Below, one piece after another: positions 11,150-23,453 of a stretch of DNA of 64,000 bases (position 1 is its first letter; the number at the start of each line of letters is the position of its first letter). Origin of the DNA: Isoetes taiwanensis (Eukaryota > Streptophyta > Lycopodiopsida > Isoetales > Isoetaceae); NCBI GenBank assembly GCA_021234155.1, contig JAJEKV010000251.1, positions 434,001-498,000 on the forward strand, read 5' to 3'. Below the pieces are notes generated by a model. The model saw only the letters and a list, made by a program, of their open reading frames with translations. It was not told the DNA's origin and searched no databases. A program made the position numbers and the translations under genes.

Positions 11150-11816
11150 CAATTATATAGAGTTGGATATAGAGTCAATGATAGCATCAAATCTAGAGAT
11201 AACGCACAGATAAGAGTGAGATCCCATGTTAGCATGAATAGTAGAGTCATACTACTATATGAGTCAACAGTAGTGTCAGACATAAGGTTAGATATAATAG
11301 CATCAAATATAGAGTCGACAGTAGAGTCAGAATTAGAACCAAAGGTAGTGTCATACATAAGGTTAGATATAGAGTCAATAGTAATATCAAACATAGAGTC
11401 GGCATTAGAGTCAGACTTAGCATCAAAAGTAGTGTCGGACCTAACGTCACTATAGAGTCAGAATAGAGGTCATATTAAAGTCAGGCATAGAGTCAAGCCT
11501 TAATGCTCACATTAGAGTCACATGTAGCGCCAATACTAAGGTCAGAATTAGAGTCAAATGGCATGTAGGCTTGAACCTAATGCTAACATATTTGATTCAT
11601 AATGCATTAGTTCTTGAATCAGTGATAGCGTCAGTTGTGGTTAAAATGTTTTAGCGTCATCCATAGAGTCAGACATAGAGTCAGAATTAGCACTAGAGAA
11701 TTATTCGACCCATAACTGCTGCTATTAACTATAGAACACTGTTTTCACCTCAAAAAACATGCAAAATATCCATCTGACACTATGGCTGACGCTAATACCC
11801 CTTTTCTCTTGTAGTG
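11150..11816 (-). mobile_element. CACTA (En/Spm)-type element terminus
   Basis: The bases ending at 11,816 read, on the minus strand, CACTACAAGAGAAAAGGGG followed by TATTAGCGTCAG. This closely resembles the terminal inverted repeat of plant CACTA transposons, which starts CACTACAAGAAAA. Just inside lies a long array of 12-bp motifs, as expected for the subterminal repeats that bind CACTA transposase. The opposite terminus was not found to the left, so this is a truncated or rearranged element. The left edge given is the start of the repeat array. Confidence 0.6.
11173..11690 (+). repeat. 12-bp degenerate minisatellite
   Basis: A unit close to TAGAGTCAGAAT repeats with a 12-bp step. The TCA anchor falls at 12-base intervals over long runs (for example 11,375, 11,387, 11,399, 11,411, 11,423, 11,435, 11,447, 11,459), with occasional slips. 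Because 12 is a multiple of 3, the array stays open on both strands and gives repetitive false ORFs at 11,149-11,455. The same 12-bp spacing appears in inverted orientation in the CACTA-like end at about 11,770-11,800. Confidence 0.85.
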
Positions 11817-11862
11817 TGGAGAACATTTTTCCAAATGCAGCCTGATAGATCCATGTGTTAGT

Positions 11863-13450
11863 TTGATTGATGAAATGGACCAGTACAAGACTTTCTTGCC
11901 AAAGTTAGATCCTCTGCCCAAGCGCTGTCAAAATGCTTTTCAAATGAAAGTAAGCTTGGCAGGGGTTTTAACTCAGGGGCATGGCACTGGCACGTATGGA
12001 CATTTTGTGCTCGATCTTTGGAAGGAAGACCCGAACTTCCATGTGAGCTCCATTTTCAAGTGCTTGAGAACATTTGAAAGAGGAAATATAGAGGGAGGAG
12101 ATACTCTCCCGCATCCCCTATTTTTGATGCTTTAATGGATAATCAGCCACTCATTTATCAAAGGCAAATAAGAGAACTGACCTCAAAAGTATCAAAAGAA
12201 ACATGGGATGAGTTTCTAATACATGGAAAACATCTGCCGGAAGAACTCTATGTTCAGTTCGATAACTGTTGGAAAGAAAACAAGAACATATGGATGTTTG
12301 GGGCAATGTCGTACTTAATAGCAACATGGGTCTTCAAGATTGTGAAAGTGGGATTTATGATGGTTGGCCACACACATGGTTATATAGATGCAATTTTTGG
12401 AACCTTCTCTACTAAGCTTAGAAGAGAGAACGTGGCAATCCTCCCTGAACTCATGGACATGTTTGAGAACTAAACTGACCCTAATCCCATGGCATTCTTG
12501 GTGGACGAGGTTGCAGATTGGAAATCATTTATAGAGGGGTTTTTGTTGGAGGGTAAAGATCAGTTGACTGGGCACACTAAGCCACTACAATTCAAGTTCT
12601 GGGTTAGAGATGGGATACCAATCATGCAGTATATTTGGAAGGCATCTGATAAGTTGTGGATGCCTGTGCAAGGCATTGAGTTATGGCAAAGGGTCCCTAA
12701 GGATGAAGTGCTTCTGCCAACAGGTGAGCCAAAACCAATTTTCCCTTTCAAAAATATCAAAGACTCTAGCCAGCTGGTGAAGGGCATCCAGTACTACATA
12801 ATACACTGGGCAGAGGTTCGAGAGAGAAAGAACACATTAACACGCAAGCAAAGTCACATGGAACTCCCAATCAACTATTGGAAAAAGGTTGTGACATGTC
12901 TAGAATCTGCCATGTGTGGAAAGGTTAAGAGACGGTTTCTTGCCAGAGACTAGGTGGGAAGGTTTTGAGGAAGCAAGGCAAGCACATCAAAGAAAGCTTG
13001 TCCAAGCAATGGCTTCAAGTGGTGGATGGGAAGCAAGGCGTCCAAGCCGGAGTGGTTTGATTGGGATCCTTTTGAAGACATCAAGGAGGGCTACTTTGCG
13101 TTAGTCAGGCTTGATGATGAGGATTGCCCAATTTGGTGGGAGTGGCACTCATTGACGTTAATACTACCATGCCTGATGGGGAAGAGCTGCCTCCTGGATT
13201 CTAGGTTCAATATTGGGAGCCTGTTGGGAGGCAAAAGAAAGGCAAGTTAAAGAAACAGTACACTGACTATTGGGAGAAAAAGTGGAAGACAAATCCAATG
13301 GAGCTTGTGAGTAGAGAATTAGTGGAGTGTGTGGTGTGGTCATACCCTACTTGTCACATTGCAAAAGACAAGACACATGAGATCCCCAAGAGGGAGAGGG
13401 ACAAAGCCATGAGCAATCTCCATGCTATGGCATTATACGAGAGTAGATAG
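11863..13450 (+). pseudogene. DUF7869-like (transposase-like) gene, frameshifted
   Basis: Plus-strand frames at 11,863-12,135, 12,135-12,473, 12,489-12,953 and 13,026-13,450 join into one coding region of about 500 codons. The second block carries LYVQFDNCWKENKN and, 40 residues later, VGFMMVGHTHGYIDAIFGT. The pair QxDNxxxENKN and VGHTHxxID marks the DUF7869 family, which is widespread in non-angiosperm plants, algae and animals and appears related to DDE transposases (family recognition from memory). Breaks include a frame change near 12,130, a stop at 12,474, a frameshift near 12,940, another near 13,135 and an in-frame TAG near 13,205. The tail ends at a stop at 13,448-13,450. It starts about 50 bp after the CACTA terminus, so its 5' end may have been displaced by that element. 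Confidence 0.65.
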
Positions 13451-14639
13451 CATTATATGTCAACTTGTAAATGTTTGAACTTTCTAAAGACATTTTGCTT
13501 CAATATTATGTAGAACTTTCATCAACCAGGTCTTAATGCATGAGGTGAGAATCTACTAGTGCTTCAAAGTAAAATCACAATTTTTTTTATGGCGTCCCAC
13601 CTTAATTGCATGAGGCCCAACTATTGAAATGTGTCTCTCTTTTATGTAATGTGACTCATAGCAAAGTCCCTGGAATAGAAGGATATCATGGGGATTTTAT
13701 TTAGTGTTGGAGGTTTGACGGATCTATTGGAGATCTTTCTAAGTCTAGGACCCTAAACCGGTCTCTAAGAATGACTGCATGGGAAGAAAAAGCGGCCCCG
13801 ATTGAAGTAGTTGATCAAGTGATCCTAAATCGACTTGAGTTGCATTAGTAGTATGCTCCTAATATTAGTGCATATTGCCACTGTATATTCTCGGTATCAC
13901 CTTTGGAGGAATGGAAGAAGCTTGAGCATTATTTTGACCAAGTGATTTTGACATGGTCTAGTCCTTATGTGTAACGGCTGGGGCATGCCATGATTGAGGG
14001 GCTCGATGACATTGAAATGCCAGAATTTGTCTGACTTTGTTGATCGACCTTCCTCACCCCATGGATTGTGACCCGGGCTAAAGTAAATGATGAATACTTG
14101 ATGCCCCTGCTTCAAAGACACCTAGATCCATATTGAACACATCTTGCAAGGTAAATGCTAGCAAGTTCTCAAGGTTGTTGGGCTATGCAGATTGTGAGGG
14201 CTCTACATCTATTTTCCAATCTTACCAGTAAATCTTTTGTTTAAAAGAAAGGCCCTGGATCCGAAGTTATAGTATCCTTCTCCCATGAAGCATTAACATA
14301 TAGGTGGAACATTCTCTACCTATCAGGGAGCACCAGAGGATTCTATCTCCTTGACTGGCATCTCAGGACATTTTGGAGAAAAGTCATGCACAAACCCTTG
14401 TAGCCCACAGGAAATATCAGACCTGACCAATGGGTACGGTACTTACTCCAGCTCTCTGACCCTCTTGGGGTCCAAGTAGAGGCACCCCCACAAATGGGCT
14501 TGGTATTGGAAATCACAGAGGCAGATGTCTCTCAGAGTCTGTAGCGTCTCGCCAATGGCAAGGCAGCCTATTTGGACATGGGCAGGGCCACCAATAGTGC
14601 CCATCTTGACTGCGCTATTCAACAAGGTGTTATAGGAAG
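13451..14639. other. No recognisable gene
   Basis: Unassigned sequence between the DUF7869-like relic and the LINE relic. Short frames at 13,897-14,121 and 14,443-14,625 (minus) match nothing I know. The last 200 bases may be an unreadable upstream part of the LINE. Confidence 0.4.
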
Positions 14640-15830
14640 GATTTTTTAGATTTCAGACAGTGGACCACTAGCAGGGTAGTCTCCATCTGCAAGGCGGGGG
14701 ATCCACACAGCCCTGCCATGTACAGAGGGGCAGAAGTGCGAGCCCTCACACAGACAGGATATAGGCCTCGACACTCCACCATTGATCACATTTTCACACT
14801 ACACACTTGGTTGAGGATGGCAGGACTGGCAGATTCTCTATTGCTACTTCTTCGACTTCGCAAAGGCTTTTAATGCTATGCCTCGAGAAAAGTTGTGGAA
14901 AAGATTAAGACAGTGGGAAGCCCCTATGGACTTGCAAATTCCGGTGTACATGCTATCTGAGACTTTCTTAGACCGGCTGACAACAGAACAACCTGTCAAC
15001 AATAGTATTGGGGTTTGACAGGGATGTCTGCTCTCTCTAATATTGTTTGATCTTTATGTTGACCAATTGGAAGATCAGCTTACAAAACAGGGGGGTGACA
15101 TGGCTTAACTTATGCACTGAATTATTAAGCAGCTCATATGCGCTGATGATGTCAACTTTCTAGCCTACACCCCAAAAGACATGCAGTGGTTGCATGCCCT
15201 GACACTTTCTGCCAAGCCACCAGAATGCGAGTCAATTTAGCCAAGACTAAGGTACTGTTTGTCTCATCTTTGGGCCATCCAAGACTTTCCTCCTTCACTT
15301 ATCAGGGGCAAAATGTGGAGGTAGCATCCACCCACAAGTACCTTGGCATAGAGTCTCCCACTACCACATATTGAGACACTTCCATCTGATTACGTGCAAC
15401 GGTGGGTTGGAAGGTACTGTATGCGATGCAGAACAACAGCTACAAGGTAGAGCTATATGATTAGGCTCATCTGCTCACTTATTCATGGTTTTGTTGGAAT
15501 TTATTCTTTCGTACAGGGTCAAAGTCTGGTGTCCAATCATACCTTTGGCCAGTTGGAATGGACTGGAGCAGGTACTAAAAGCCTTTCCAGCTCTAGTTGG
15601 AGTAAAATCCACAATAATCTACCCGATTCTTTTGTAGGAGTCATGTTTCTTGCCTTTACAACGACGCACTCGACCGTCACATTATCTACTTTCAGAAGGT
15701 AGTTGGTATGGGCAATGATCATCTTTCCAGCAAGAGGCATGGGTCCGCAGCGCCTCAGAGCCTGTTGGAAGGAGAGATGAGCTCTGTGATTCTCTTGACG
15801 GAATGCGCAAGAGGACATGTGCATATAGGT
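14640..15830 (+). pseudogene. LINE reverse transcriptase relic, copy 1
   Basis: Successive plus frames show non-LTR RT blocks. The fingers region lies near 14,655-14,720 (FRQWTTSRVVSICKAGDPH), then YRPRHSTIDHIFTLHT near 14,763. The palm follows near 14,855 (FFDFAKAFNAMPREKLWKR), then QGCLLSLILFDLYVDQLE near 15,021. The catalytic block ICADDVNFLAYTP is at about 15,136. Then come VNLAKTKVLF and THKYLGIES (15,228-15,355) and VWCPIIPLASWNGLEQV near 15,510. Multiple frameshifts and stops show it is long dead. The same blocks in the same order occur on the minus strand at 27.5-32.1 kb, so both belong to one LINE family. Confidence 0.75.
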
Positions 15831-18800
15831 GGAAATTGAAGAGGATCGCCATCACTTGCGACAGTACCTTGATACTTGCTTCCTCAGCAAGATTTGGGAT
15901 AGTAATGCCCTAAAATAGGTCAAGACAACACACTCCAACTCCTGGTCAATGCCATGCTTCTACAGGGTCCACAATACTATCTTCATACACATCTGTCATT
16001 AAAAAAGTGTAGTTTGATAGCTTTAGTTTGCACAGGTGCACACCGCCTCTGAATAGAGATAGGCAGATTGGCTCGAGGGGCATGCGAGGATAGACTCTGT
16101 TAGTGTTGCCAGCAGGGTGCCATTGAAGATGAATGTCACACATTGCAATAATGCCCAACATTCAGTCACATTCAAGCCCCCTATACTAAGTTGATTCTTC
16201 CTAATCGATTGCTTCATGCACGGCTAGACACGACTTCAGTGGGTTTGCTAGGATCTTTTCTCCAAGATATCATGGTTGCGTGCATTCAAATATGTCCTCA
16301 CATAACAATGAGATCACAATATATCATAATGTATCATTGTGCAGTCTCTCAGCATACCTATTAATGCGAAGGTTTTTCTCTCAAAACAACATCAGGGCAG
16401 GGGTTTTTTTATCCTAGCAGTAATATATTTGTTGTATTTCTTGTTTGGGTCCCATAGACCAATTAATCTTTGAAGATGATAAATTAAACTCAATTCAATT
16501 CAATTCAATTCAATTCAATTGAATTGCTATGATCCCTAACCTCTACCCCTTTACTTATATGTGTGCTTGTTGGTTGACTGCAGTTTTCGGACACACCTCC
16601 ATCTTTTCCACAACCAAGATTGTGTTATCTGGCACCCTAGAGATTCACCTTTGACTGACGTATAACCCAAAAGAGTCGGTAGGAGGACATTTTTTACCAT
16701 TTACCTACGTATACTTAGGGGTTAGGGGTGTTTCTAAGCACTGATCTAGTGCAAATATTATACAAGGAGGGGTTAAACTGCCTTTTGAAAATGCGTATTC
16801 AAGAGGAATTTTTACCCACCCTTTGAATGCAGATGCCATACCCTTCTTATGTATAAGTGCATCCCAGCTCTGACACCTGTCTCCATGGAGGAGTTCATAC
16901 GTGTTCATTTGCTTTCGTACTACTTGTAGAATATAGATTATTGGAGGCCCAAAAGTATTTACAGAGTTGGTAAAGAATTAAACATTAAATTGTCTCCCAT
17001 AAGATCTAGAATACTAACGTGTTATATTGGAAAGATTGCTAATAAGGTAGAAAAATAGAAAAACATCCACATCGAGATGGTACAATAAACAACGCATGAA
17101 GCCTCAGAGAATGAGAAGAGCCCAAAGAAGAAAATGAAGCATTACGCACATGGTAGCATTCGATTGGACATATGCCGCACACTCTCCACACGAACATTGC
17201 TCTATTTGGTAAATACTTTACATCAAATGCGACTCTAGGTGGCCTCGAAGGACGTATTTGTTCTAAGACTAGTATGTTGCCACTAAACAAACACCTCAGA
17301 ATTGGACTAGATGGCCCAAAGAAAACCAGAACATTGGCATGAAAGACCAAAGCAAAACAAATGTGGATAGAAAATACCATATAATTCAATAGCCCAATCA
17401 CAATACTATACTGAAGAATCTGATCTAGTAACCAACACAATAAGTAAATGATCAAGATTTTGTGTTGGACCTCCTCTATATACCGCCCATTTATATTTGC
17501 TAAGTGAGCACCGAGTATCCACGTAGATTATAATTACGGTGTAAGATATGAAGAGGCTAGTCATATCACAACTTTATCAAATGATGTATGCTTGTGGTTG
17601 TTATATGGAAGACTTGTATTTTCTGGGCTTTTCGTCGAAACCTAGAAGGCCAATAATCTGCGGCCGTCACTTAATGACAAGAGATAGATAGATAAATAAA
17701 TGCCATTGAACAAAACTATGTATAATGCGACTATAGACGATCTCGAACTAGAGACATAATTGTTCTAAAACTAGTGTGTTACCAAGCTCGATGCTATGGC
17801 AATTGAATAACATAAATATTAAGAACTCACATTTATTATTTTTTTTTGCCAAGAAACATGTTGCATGCCCAAACGTTGGCTAAAAAATCATGCCACATAT
17901 GCCACATCATCTTGGCTTTATGGCCTTTTTGGCCTTAAAAAAAACTTCAAATGGTCATTCTAGAACTTATTGCATACATTTGAATATGTGTGACTTCGAA
18001 TCACCAAAACGAATACACAAGCTGCACTATTTCCATATAATTTGAGCTTCATGTTATCATACTTGTCAACTATATCTTTTTATAGATACAAATTCTACAA
18101 AGGTATAATGTGCAAGGCTCTTAGAGAATATCCATATAACTTTTTTAGATAAGGCTAGAATATTATATTACTATTCCTAAATTGCTGATGCTTGCTGATG
18201 AATGCATGAACTAAAATCAAGACAAACAATTGGCGAACAAAATATCCAGAATATCCAAAACATAACTTCTTAAATTACACATTTAAAATGTAATACTTAG
18301 ATTCCAATTCATGTTGAAACGTTATATATGGCTGGAATCTCTACTTGCACGCATAGAATACTTAAGTGATTCAGATGCGCATGATAGTGCAAGTTAGAGA
18401 TAAATGAGCCCATAAAAAGAATACCTTAACATTGGGGATAATATAGCTGCAGTCTTACATGTAGTGGCGGCCTATCTGCTTGGGAATGTTGCTTGTACTG
18501 CCATGTTACCAGACATTTATTCTACCTCATCATGGTGAAGATAAGTTGGACCTTGTACTATCCAATCTATATGGTGTCTAGAGAAAATAAATTTGAGCTG
18601 TGAGGTAAACGAAGCCAAACATGTTGACTATGAACAATTGTAGATGTGTACGAAGAAGGCGGCAGAGTTGACAATATGGTTTCAATTAGTAGTTGGAGTT
18701 GACATTAGAAACCAACTTGAAGAAAAGACGAGATGAAACACTTTGAGAATAGGGACAGTGAAGAGCTTGGAGGGACCATGGGAGGATGAGGTGGAATAAA

Positions 18801-19389
18801 AAGAGTTGACGTAGAAGGCATGTATCATTCAAGAATAAGTATACTATTTGTGGGGCGATTAGACAGACAGAGGATGGTCCATGCGGGGGCTAATTTCTAG
18901 ATGATCTGGCCTTGAGCAGACAGTTGATTAGCTAGGGTTGGGATTTCAGCTCGCAGGAAGCGAGGCACGCGTTGCGGGGCTTGTGCTGATAAGTTGAGGT
19001 TTTGATGTTAGGGATGGTGATGTGGGAACTCACCCATTAGGAAGGAAGGAAGGAAGTATATTTTAAGGAGGTTGGTGTGCAAAAAACGACAAGGTGGAAA
19101 GCTAAAGGTTGGACTAAATAAAAATAAAAATAGACCATGCTTGGAAAATAAATAAAATTAGACTATTTTAAGACAGAGCAGGACACGAAAAGCGAGCATC
19201 GTGTCGAGTACGTAGGAAAAAATGAGGGGATACGTGGCAAAAGAAGACAAAATGACTGTGCAGTAGGGTACACGGCGCACGATGTCATGTGACCGGCCCT
19301 CTTTTTGGGCGCCCAACAGTCCGTGAGGAAGCCACAAAAGGCGGGAGGTTCACGATCTGTAAACCTTTGACTCCAAAAAAGATCCATTC
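15831..19389. other. AT-rich intergenic DNA upstream of the CHX gene
   Basis: No gene recognised. A (CAATT)6 microsatellite lies at 16,491-16,520. A diverged 58-bp direct repeat sits at 17,227-17,284 and 17,727-17,784 (shared TTGTTCTAA and ACTAGT). Short GATA and GGAA runs lie near 17,683 and 19,042. A 138-codon minus frame at 17,039-17,455 has no recognisable domain. The last few hundred bases are presumably the CHX promoter. Confidence 0.45.
16491..16520. repeat. (CAATT)6 microsatellite
   Basis: Six perfect CAATT units, followed by GAATTG. Confidence 0.95.
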
Positions 19390-19397
19390 TATATAAA
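19390..19397 (+). promoter_or_regulatory. TATA box of the CHX gene
   Basis: TATATAAA lies 93 bp upstream of the start codon at 19,490, a normal distance for a plant core promoter with a short 5' leader. The leader between them is pyrimidine-rich. Confidence 0.65.
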
Positions 19398-19489
19398 TTT
19401 GTTTCCACCTTTTTAATCTTCCATTCCCTTTTTTTCTCTTAAATTCTTCTCCGTCGCTGCTAGCTTGCCTTCATTCCGGCGCCATCGCC

Positions 19490-22376
19490 ATGGCAAACAG
19501 CACCGCTTGTAAGCACATGAGCGCTACCTCCAATGGGATTTTCCAAGGCGATAATCCTCTTGATTTCTCCGTCGGTCTTCTCATCGTTCAAATTTGCTTC
19601 ATCGTCGTTCTTACCCGGGTCCTTGCTTTCCTCCTGAAGCCCCTTCGACAACCCAGAGTCATTGCGGAAATCATTGTAAGGCTTTCTTCTTTCCAGATTT
19701 CCATAATACTTAGGCAAATTGATCAGAAAGATATTTCGTAATTTTTGGATCAGGAAAGCTCAATATAAAATGAGTTTAATATCCTATTTATAGATTTCTG
19801 TAAATCACCCAATTTGATTGAATTGTGTTTCTTGAACTAAGCACCACAAAATTGACACGTAGCTTGTGTTCTAGACAATATAGGCATAATATCTAGCAAG
19901 TTGGGCGTCCAAATTCTCTTTACAAATTCTAATGTTGAAACTTTTTTTCAGGGTGGCGTGTTGCTAGGGCCCTCCGCTTTGTCAAAAAATGCAACTTTCA
20001 AGAATAATCTATTTCCTGACAAGAGCTTAACAGTTCTGGAATCATTTGCTGATGTGGGTCTTCTATTCTTCCTCTTCATGGTAGGTCTTGAGCTTGATCT
20101 GAGATCCATAATGAGAACTGGAAGGCAAGCTCTGCTGATTGCAGCAGCTGGAATCAGCCTTCCCTTTGCAGGAGGAGTAGGGGTCTCATTTGTTTTGCAT
20201 GCCACCATCAACAAAGATGTCAAGTTTATCACATTCTTGGTTTTCATGGGAGTAGCTATGTCCATAACTGCCTTTCCAGTTTTGGCCCGAATTCTCGCAG
20301 AGCGAAAGCTCCTTACAACAGAAGTAGGCAAGTTGGCTATGTCTGCTGCTGCTGTGAATGATGTGGTAGCTTGGATCTTTCTTGCCTTGGCAGTTGCCCT
20401 ATCAGGCTCAGGCAAGAGTCCCATAATTGCAGTATGGGTGCTTCTATGTGGAGCTGGCTTTGTGATTTTTATGTTTGTAGCTGTTAGACCTTTGATGGCT
20501 TGGATCATAAGTCTATCTCCAGAGGACCAGCCTGTAAGAGAAATCTATGTTGCCATCACACTAGTTGGTGTGTTAATGTCTTCCTTCATGACCGACTTCA
20601 TTGGAATTCATGGCATTTTTGGCGCTTTTGTGTTTGGCCTCATCATCCCTAAAGATGGCCCCTTTGCTGGACTCCTTATCGAAAAGATTGAAGACTTCAT
20701 TACTGTTTTGATGTTACCCCTATATTTTGCTTCTAGCGGGTTGAAGACCAATATAGGATCCATCAAGGGTGCCCGATCAGGTGGTCTCCTAATATTGGTG
20801 GTGGCAACAGCTTGTCTAGGGAAGATCATTGGGACTACCACAGTTTCCTTTCTATATGGAGAAAATTTTATCACTGCATTGACCTTGGGATTTCTAATGA
20901 ACACCAAAGGACTGGTGGAGCTTATTGTGCTAAACATTGGGAGACAGCGCAAGGTATTTTAATCTTTACGTTTACTCCATCTTTTATTATTTGTCAATCT
21001 GTTTAGGTACTCTAAACAATTATATTTATTCTATCCATTTATTATCTACCTCGCCTTACATGTGCTTACTAAACAATCATATTATGCAGGTGCTTACAGA
21101 CGAAGTCTTTGCAATTATGGTTCTAATGGCATTATTTACAACATTCATCACAACTCCTGTAGTCATGGCGCTTTACAAGCCTGCAAGAAAGCAAGTGCCA
21201 TACAAGCGTCGAAGACTAGACTTTGACAAACCAACAGAGGATCTAAGGATTTTGGCATGTGTATATGGAATGAAAAATGTGCCATCAATTCTGAATTTGG
21301 TGGAAGGGGCAAGGGGAACAAACAAGGAGGCACTACAATTGTACATTCTTCACATGGTGGAGCTGTCAGAAAGATCATCCTCTATCATGATGGTGCAAAA
21401 GGCGCGGAAAGATGGGTATCCATTTTGGAATAGGAACAGCTCTGCTATAGTGGATGGGGTTTTGGTGGCATTCAGTTCATATGGTCAGCTAAACAAAGTG
21501 AAAGTGAGACCAATGACAGCCATATCAAATCTGCATACTATGCATGAGGATATATGTGGAACTGCAGCAAATAAGAGAGCTACAATAGTAATTGTTCCAT
21601 TCCACAAGCATATGAGAGTGGATGGTGTTCTGGAAACAACAGCTCCAGGTTTCCAGGCTATAAATGCTCGTATTTTGCAGCATGCCCCTTGCTCAGTGGG
21701 GCTCCTAGTAGACAGAGGACTTGGGGGATCTGCCCAACTGAGTCCTAGTAGTGTGGATCATAATGTTGCTGTGCTGTTCTTTGGGGGTGCAGATGACCGC
21801 GAGGCCCTAGTATTTGGATATAGAATGGCTGAGCATCCAGGAATAAAATTTACCCTGATTCATTTCAAGCTTAGTCCTAATCACAATGAAGTGGTAATCC
21901 ATAGCCTTCCAGACATGGAAATAAGCCATAGACGGTCTTCTGTTGATACTCAAAGAAGATCATCAGTAGATAGAGCATCCTACCAAGTAGTTTTGGCTGG
22001 CCTTGACGAGAAGCGAGAGGAGGCATTGGACCAAGAATGCCTGAGCAAATTCAGAGAAATGAAAGGGGCTGCAGACAAGAGCACACCAAAGGGAGAGGAT
22101 TCTTCGACAATGGTGTATGAAGAAATAGAAATGCACGATCCTGTTGACGCGGTCCTCAAGGTGGGATTGAGGAACAAATTTGGGCTGATCATTGTGGGCA
22201 GAGGCAGAAGACCAAGTCCTCTAATTGCAGGGTTGGCTGCAAGGCATGCTACATGCGCTGAACTAGGGCCTATTGGAGATGTTTTGGCTTCCAGTGCTGA
22301 AATTAGGGCTTCGGTCCTTGTGGTCCAGCAGTATGACCCCTCCCTCGCACCCCCAACTCATGTTGCTGACTCGTAA
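19490..22376 (+). CDS. Cation/H+ exchanger of the CHX17-20 type, 3 exons
   Basis: A monovalent cation (K+)/H+ antiporter of the plant CHX (CPA2) family; relatives work in endomembranes or plasma membrane in K+ and pH homeostasis. Exons are 19,490-19,675, 19,952-20,953 and 21,090-22,376, joined at GT-AG introns of 276 and 136 bp, both in phase 0. They give 62+334+428 = 824 residues, the usual family length. The start ATG has a good context (GCCATGGC) and lies 93 bp after a TATA box. Residues 1 to about 430 form the Na_H_Exchanger membrane domain, with QPRVIAEI at 54-61, [10 protein letters not shown] at about 102-111 and the ion-site pair Asn198-Asp199. A hydrophilic cytosolic tail follows, ending with VLVVQQYDP near 805-813, as in CHX17-20. 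No frameshift or stop is seen. It is the only apparently intact host gene here. The subgroup is inferred from the N- and C-terminal motifs. Confidence 0.93.
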
Positions 22377-23207
22377 ACACTTGACTTAGTCTGCGTATAT
22401 ACATTGTAATTTGGGTGTATTTTTGACTTCTGTACATCTATTACCCAAGACAAGTTTCATTATGTCTTGGAATAACATGCCATTTCGTGGCCTGGCAATC
22501 GTCCTATATATTATATATCAATACATTTAACAAATTGACTATCAACTTCTAGAAGAAGCGCATTTTTTATTCATTATAAGACAATGCATTTAACAAATTT
22601 ACATTTGCTTGTAGAAGCAGCAAAAGGAAGAGTATTCGATTTACAACACACCCAGATAGGTCCTACCCCACCACTATACATGGCTGAAGTGGGTCCTTCC
22701 CCCACCAACTTTACAACCATCCATGGCCACTTTCAACGAGAGGCATTGCACTGTGTTGGGTATGGCATTTAGGGTGGTCTTACCGAAGATAAAGACCCAA
22801 TTGTCTCTCAAAGGTGGTATAAGGTCAATTAAAATGAAACGACGACAAAATAGCATGACCTATGAAGATTTTTTTCATAATCTGCATAGAAAATTAATGC
22901 AACATTCTCTTATCATAGTTTGAAAGAGCTCCTATCAATCAAACTTCCCTTGAAAAAACACATATTTAAGCCATACAAATTGCACTTGATGATGCATGGC
23001 ATTGTGTAAAGTCCATGTCATAAAGACTTAAAGAGTTGTATTGCTATTTAGACTCTTCGAACGGCATCTTAGGTAGGGTTCCGAACGTTGAAATTACGTG
23101 CTAAGACTATTGTGTCGAATTTAGTGATTCTACATCGTGGATGATTTCCCTCCACTATTTTAGATGGTCCCATGTGCCATTACACCTTCGAAGACATATA
23201 ACGTAAA
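22377..23207. other. 3' flank of the CHX gene
   Basis: AT-rich sequence with no gene, which should include the CHX 3' UTR. AATAACA-type polyadenylation-like motifs occur near 22,470. A diverged direct repeat of about 45 bp (core CATTTAACAAATT, then GTAGAAG or TAGAAGAAG) occurs near 22,523 and 22,587. Confidence 0.45.
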
Positions 23208-23446
23208 TGCAACTTAGGTTGCATTCTGCCATATCCGCCAATGGCATTGCGCCATCTGGCTAAGGTTCTCTTCCGGAACTTCTGTGAAGCTGAAGAGCAG
23301 CGGCAGTTCTTGAAATTACTTGGATTTACCTCAGATTCTGGCGATTTACCTCTCATTCTGGCCATCTACCTCTCATTCCGATGCTTTCTACCCTCGATTC
23401 TGAACTTTTTACCTCCGATTCAGGGCAGAATGCAACCTAAGTTGCA
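23208..23446. mobile_element. Small TIR element (MITE-like), 239 bp
   Basis: Perfect 23-bp terminal inverted repeats flank it, at 23,208-23,230 (starting TGCAACTTAGGTTGC) and 23,424-23,446 (ending GCAACCTAAGTTGCA). The inside is non-coding and carries five tandem units of about 20 bp. A target duplication could not be identified with confidence. Size and structure fit a non-autonomous DNA transposon; the superfamily is not clear. Confidence 0.7.
23325..23425 (+). repeat. 20-bp tandem repeat, five units
   Basis: Units close to GATTTACCTCTCATTCTGGC repeat about every 20 bp inside the small TIR element, degenerating to the right. Confidence 0.75.
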
Positions 23447-23453
23447 TCCACAT

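Noticed and set aside
11149-11455. Repetitive ORFs on both strands
   Set aside because: They are the translation of a 12-bp minisatellite, which stays open because 12 is a multiple of 3.
17039-17455. 138-codon minus frame as a membrane protein gene
   Set aside because: No recognisable domain. The hydrophobic composition is expected from AT-rich DNA, and there is no supporting promoter or neighbour.
19948-20952. Minus-strand ORFs across the CHX exons
   Set aside because: Shadows of the plus-strand CHX coding sequence.
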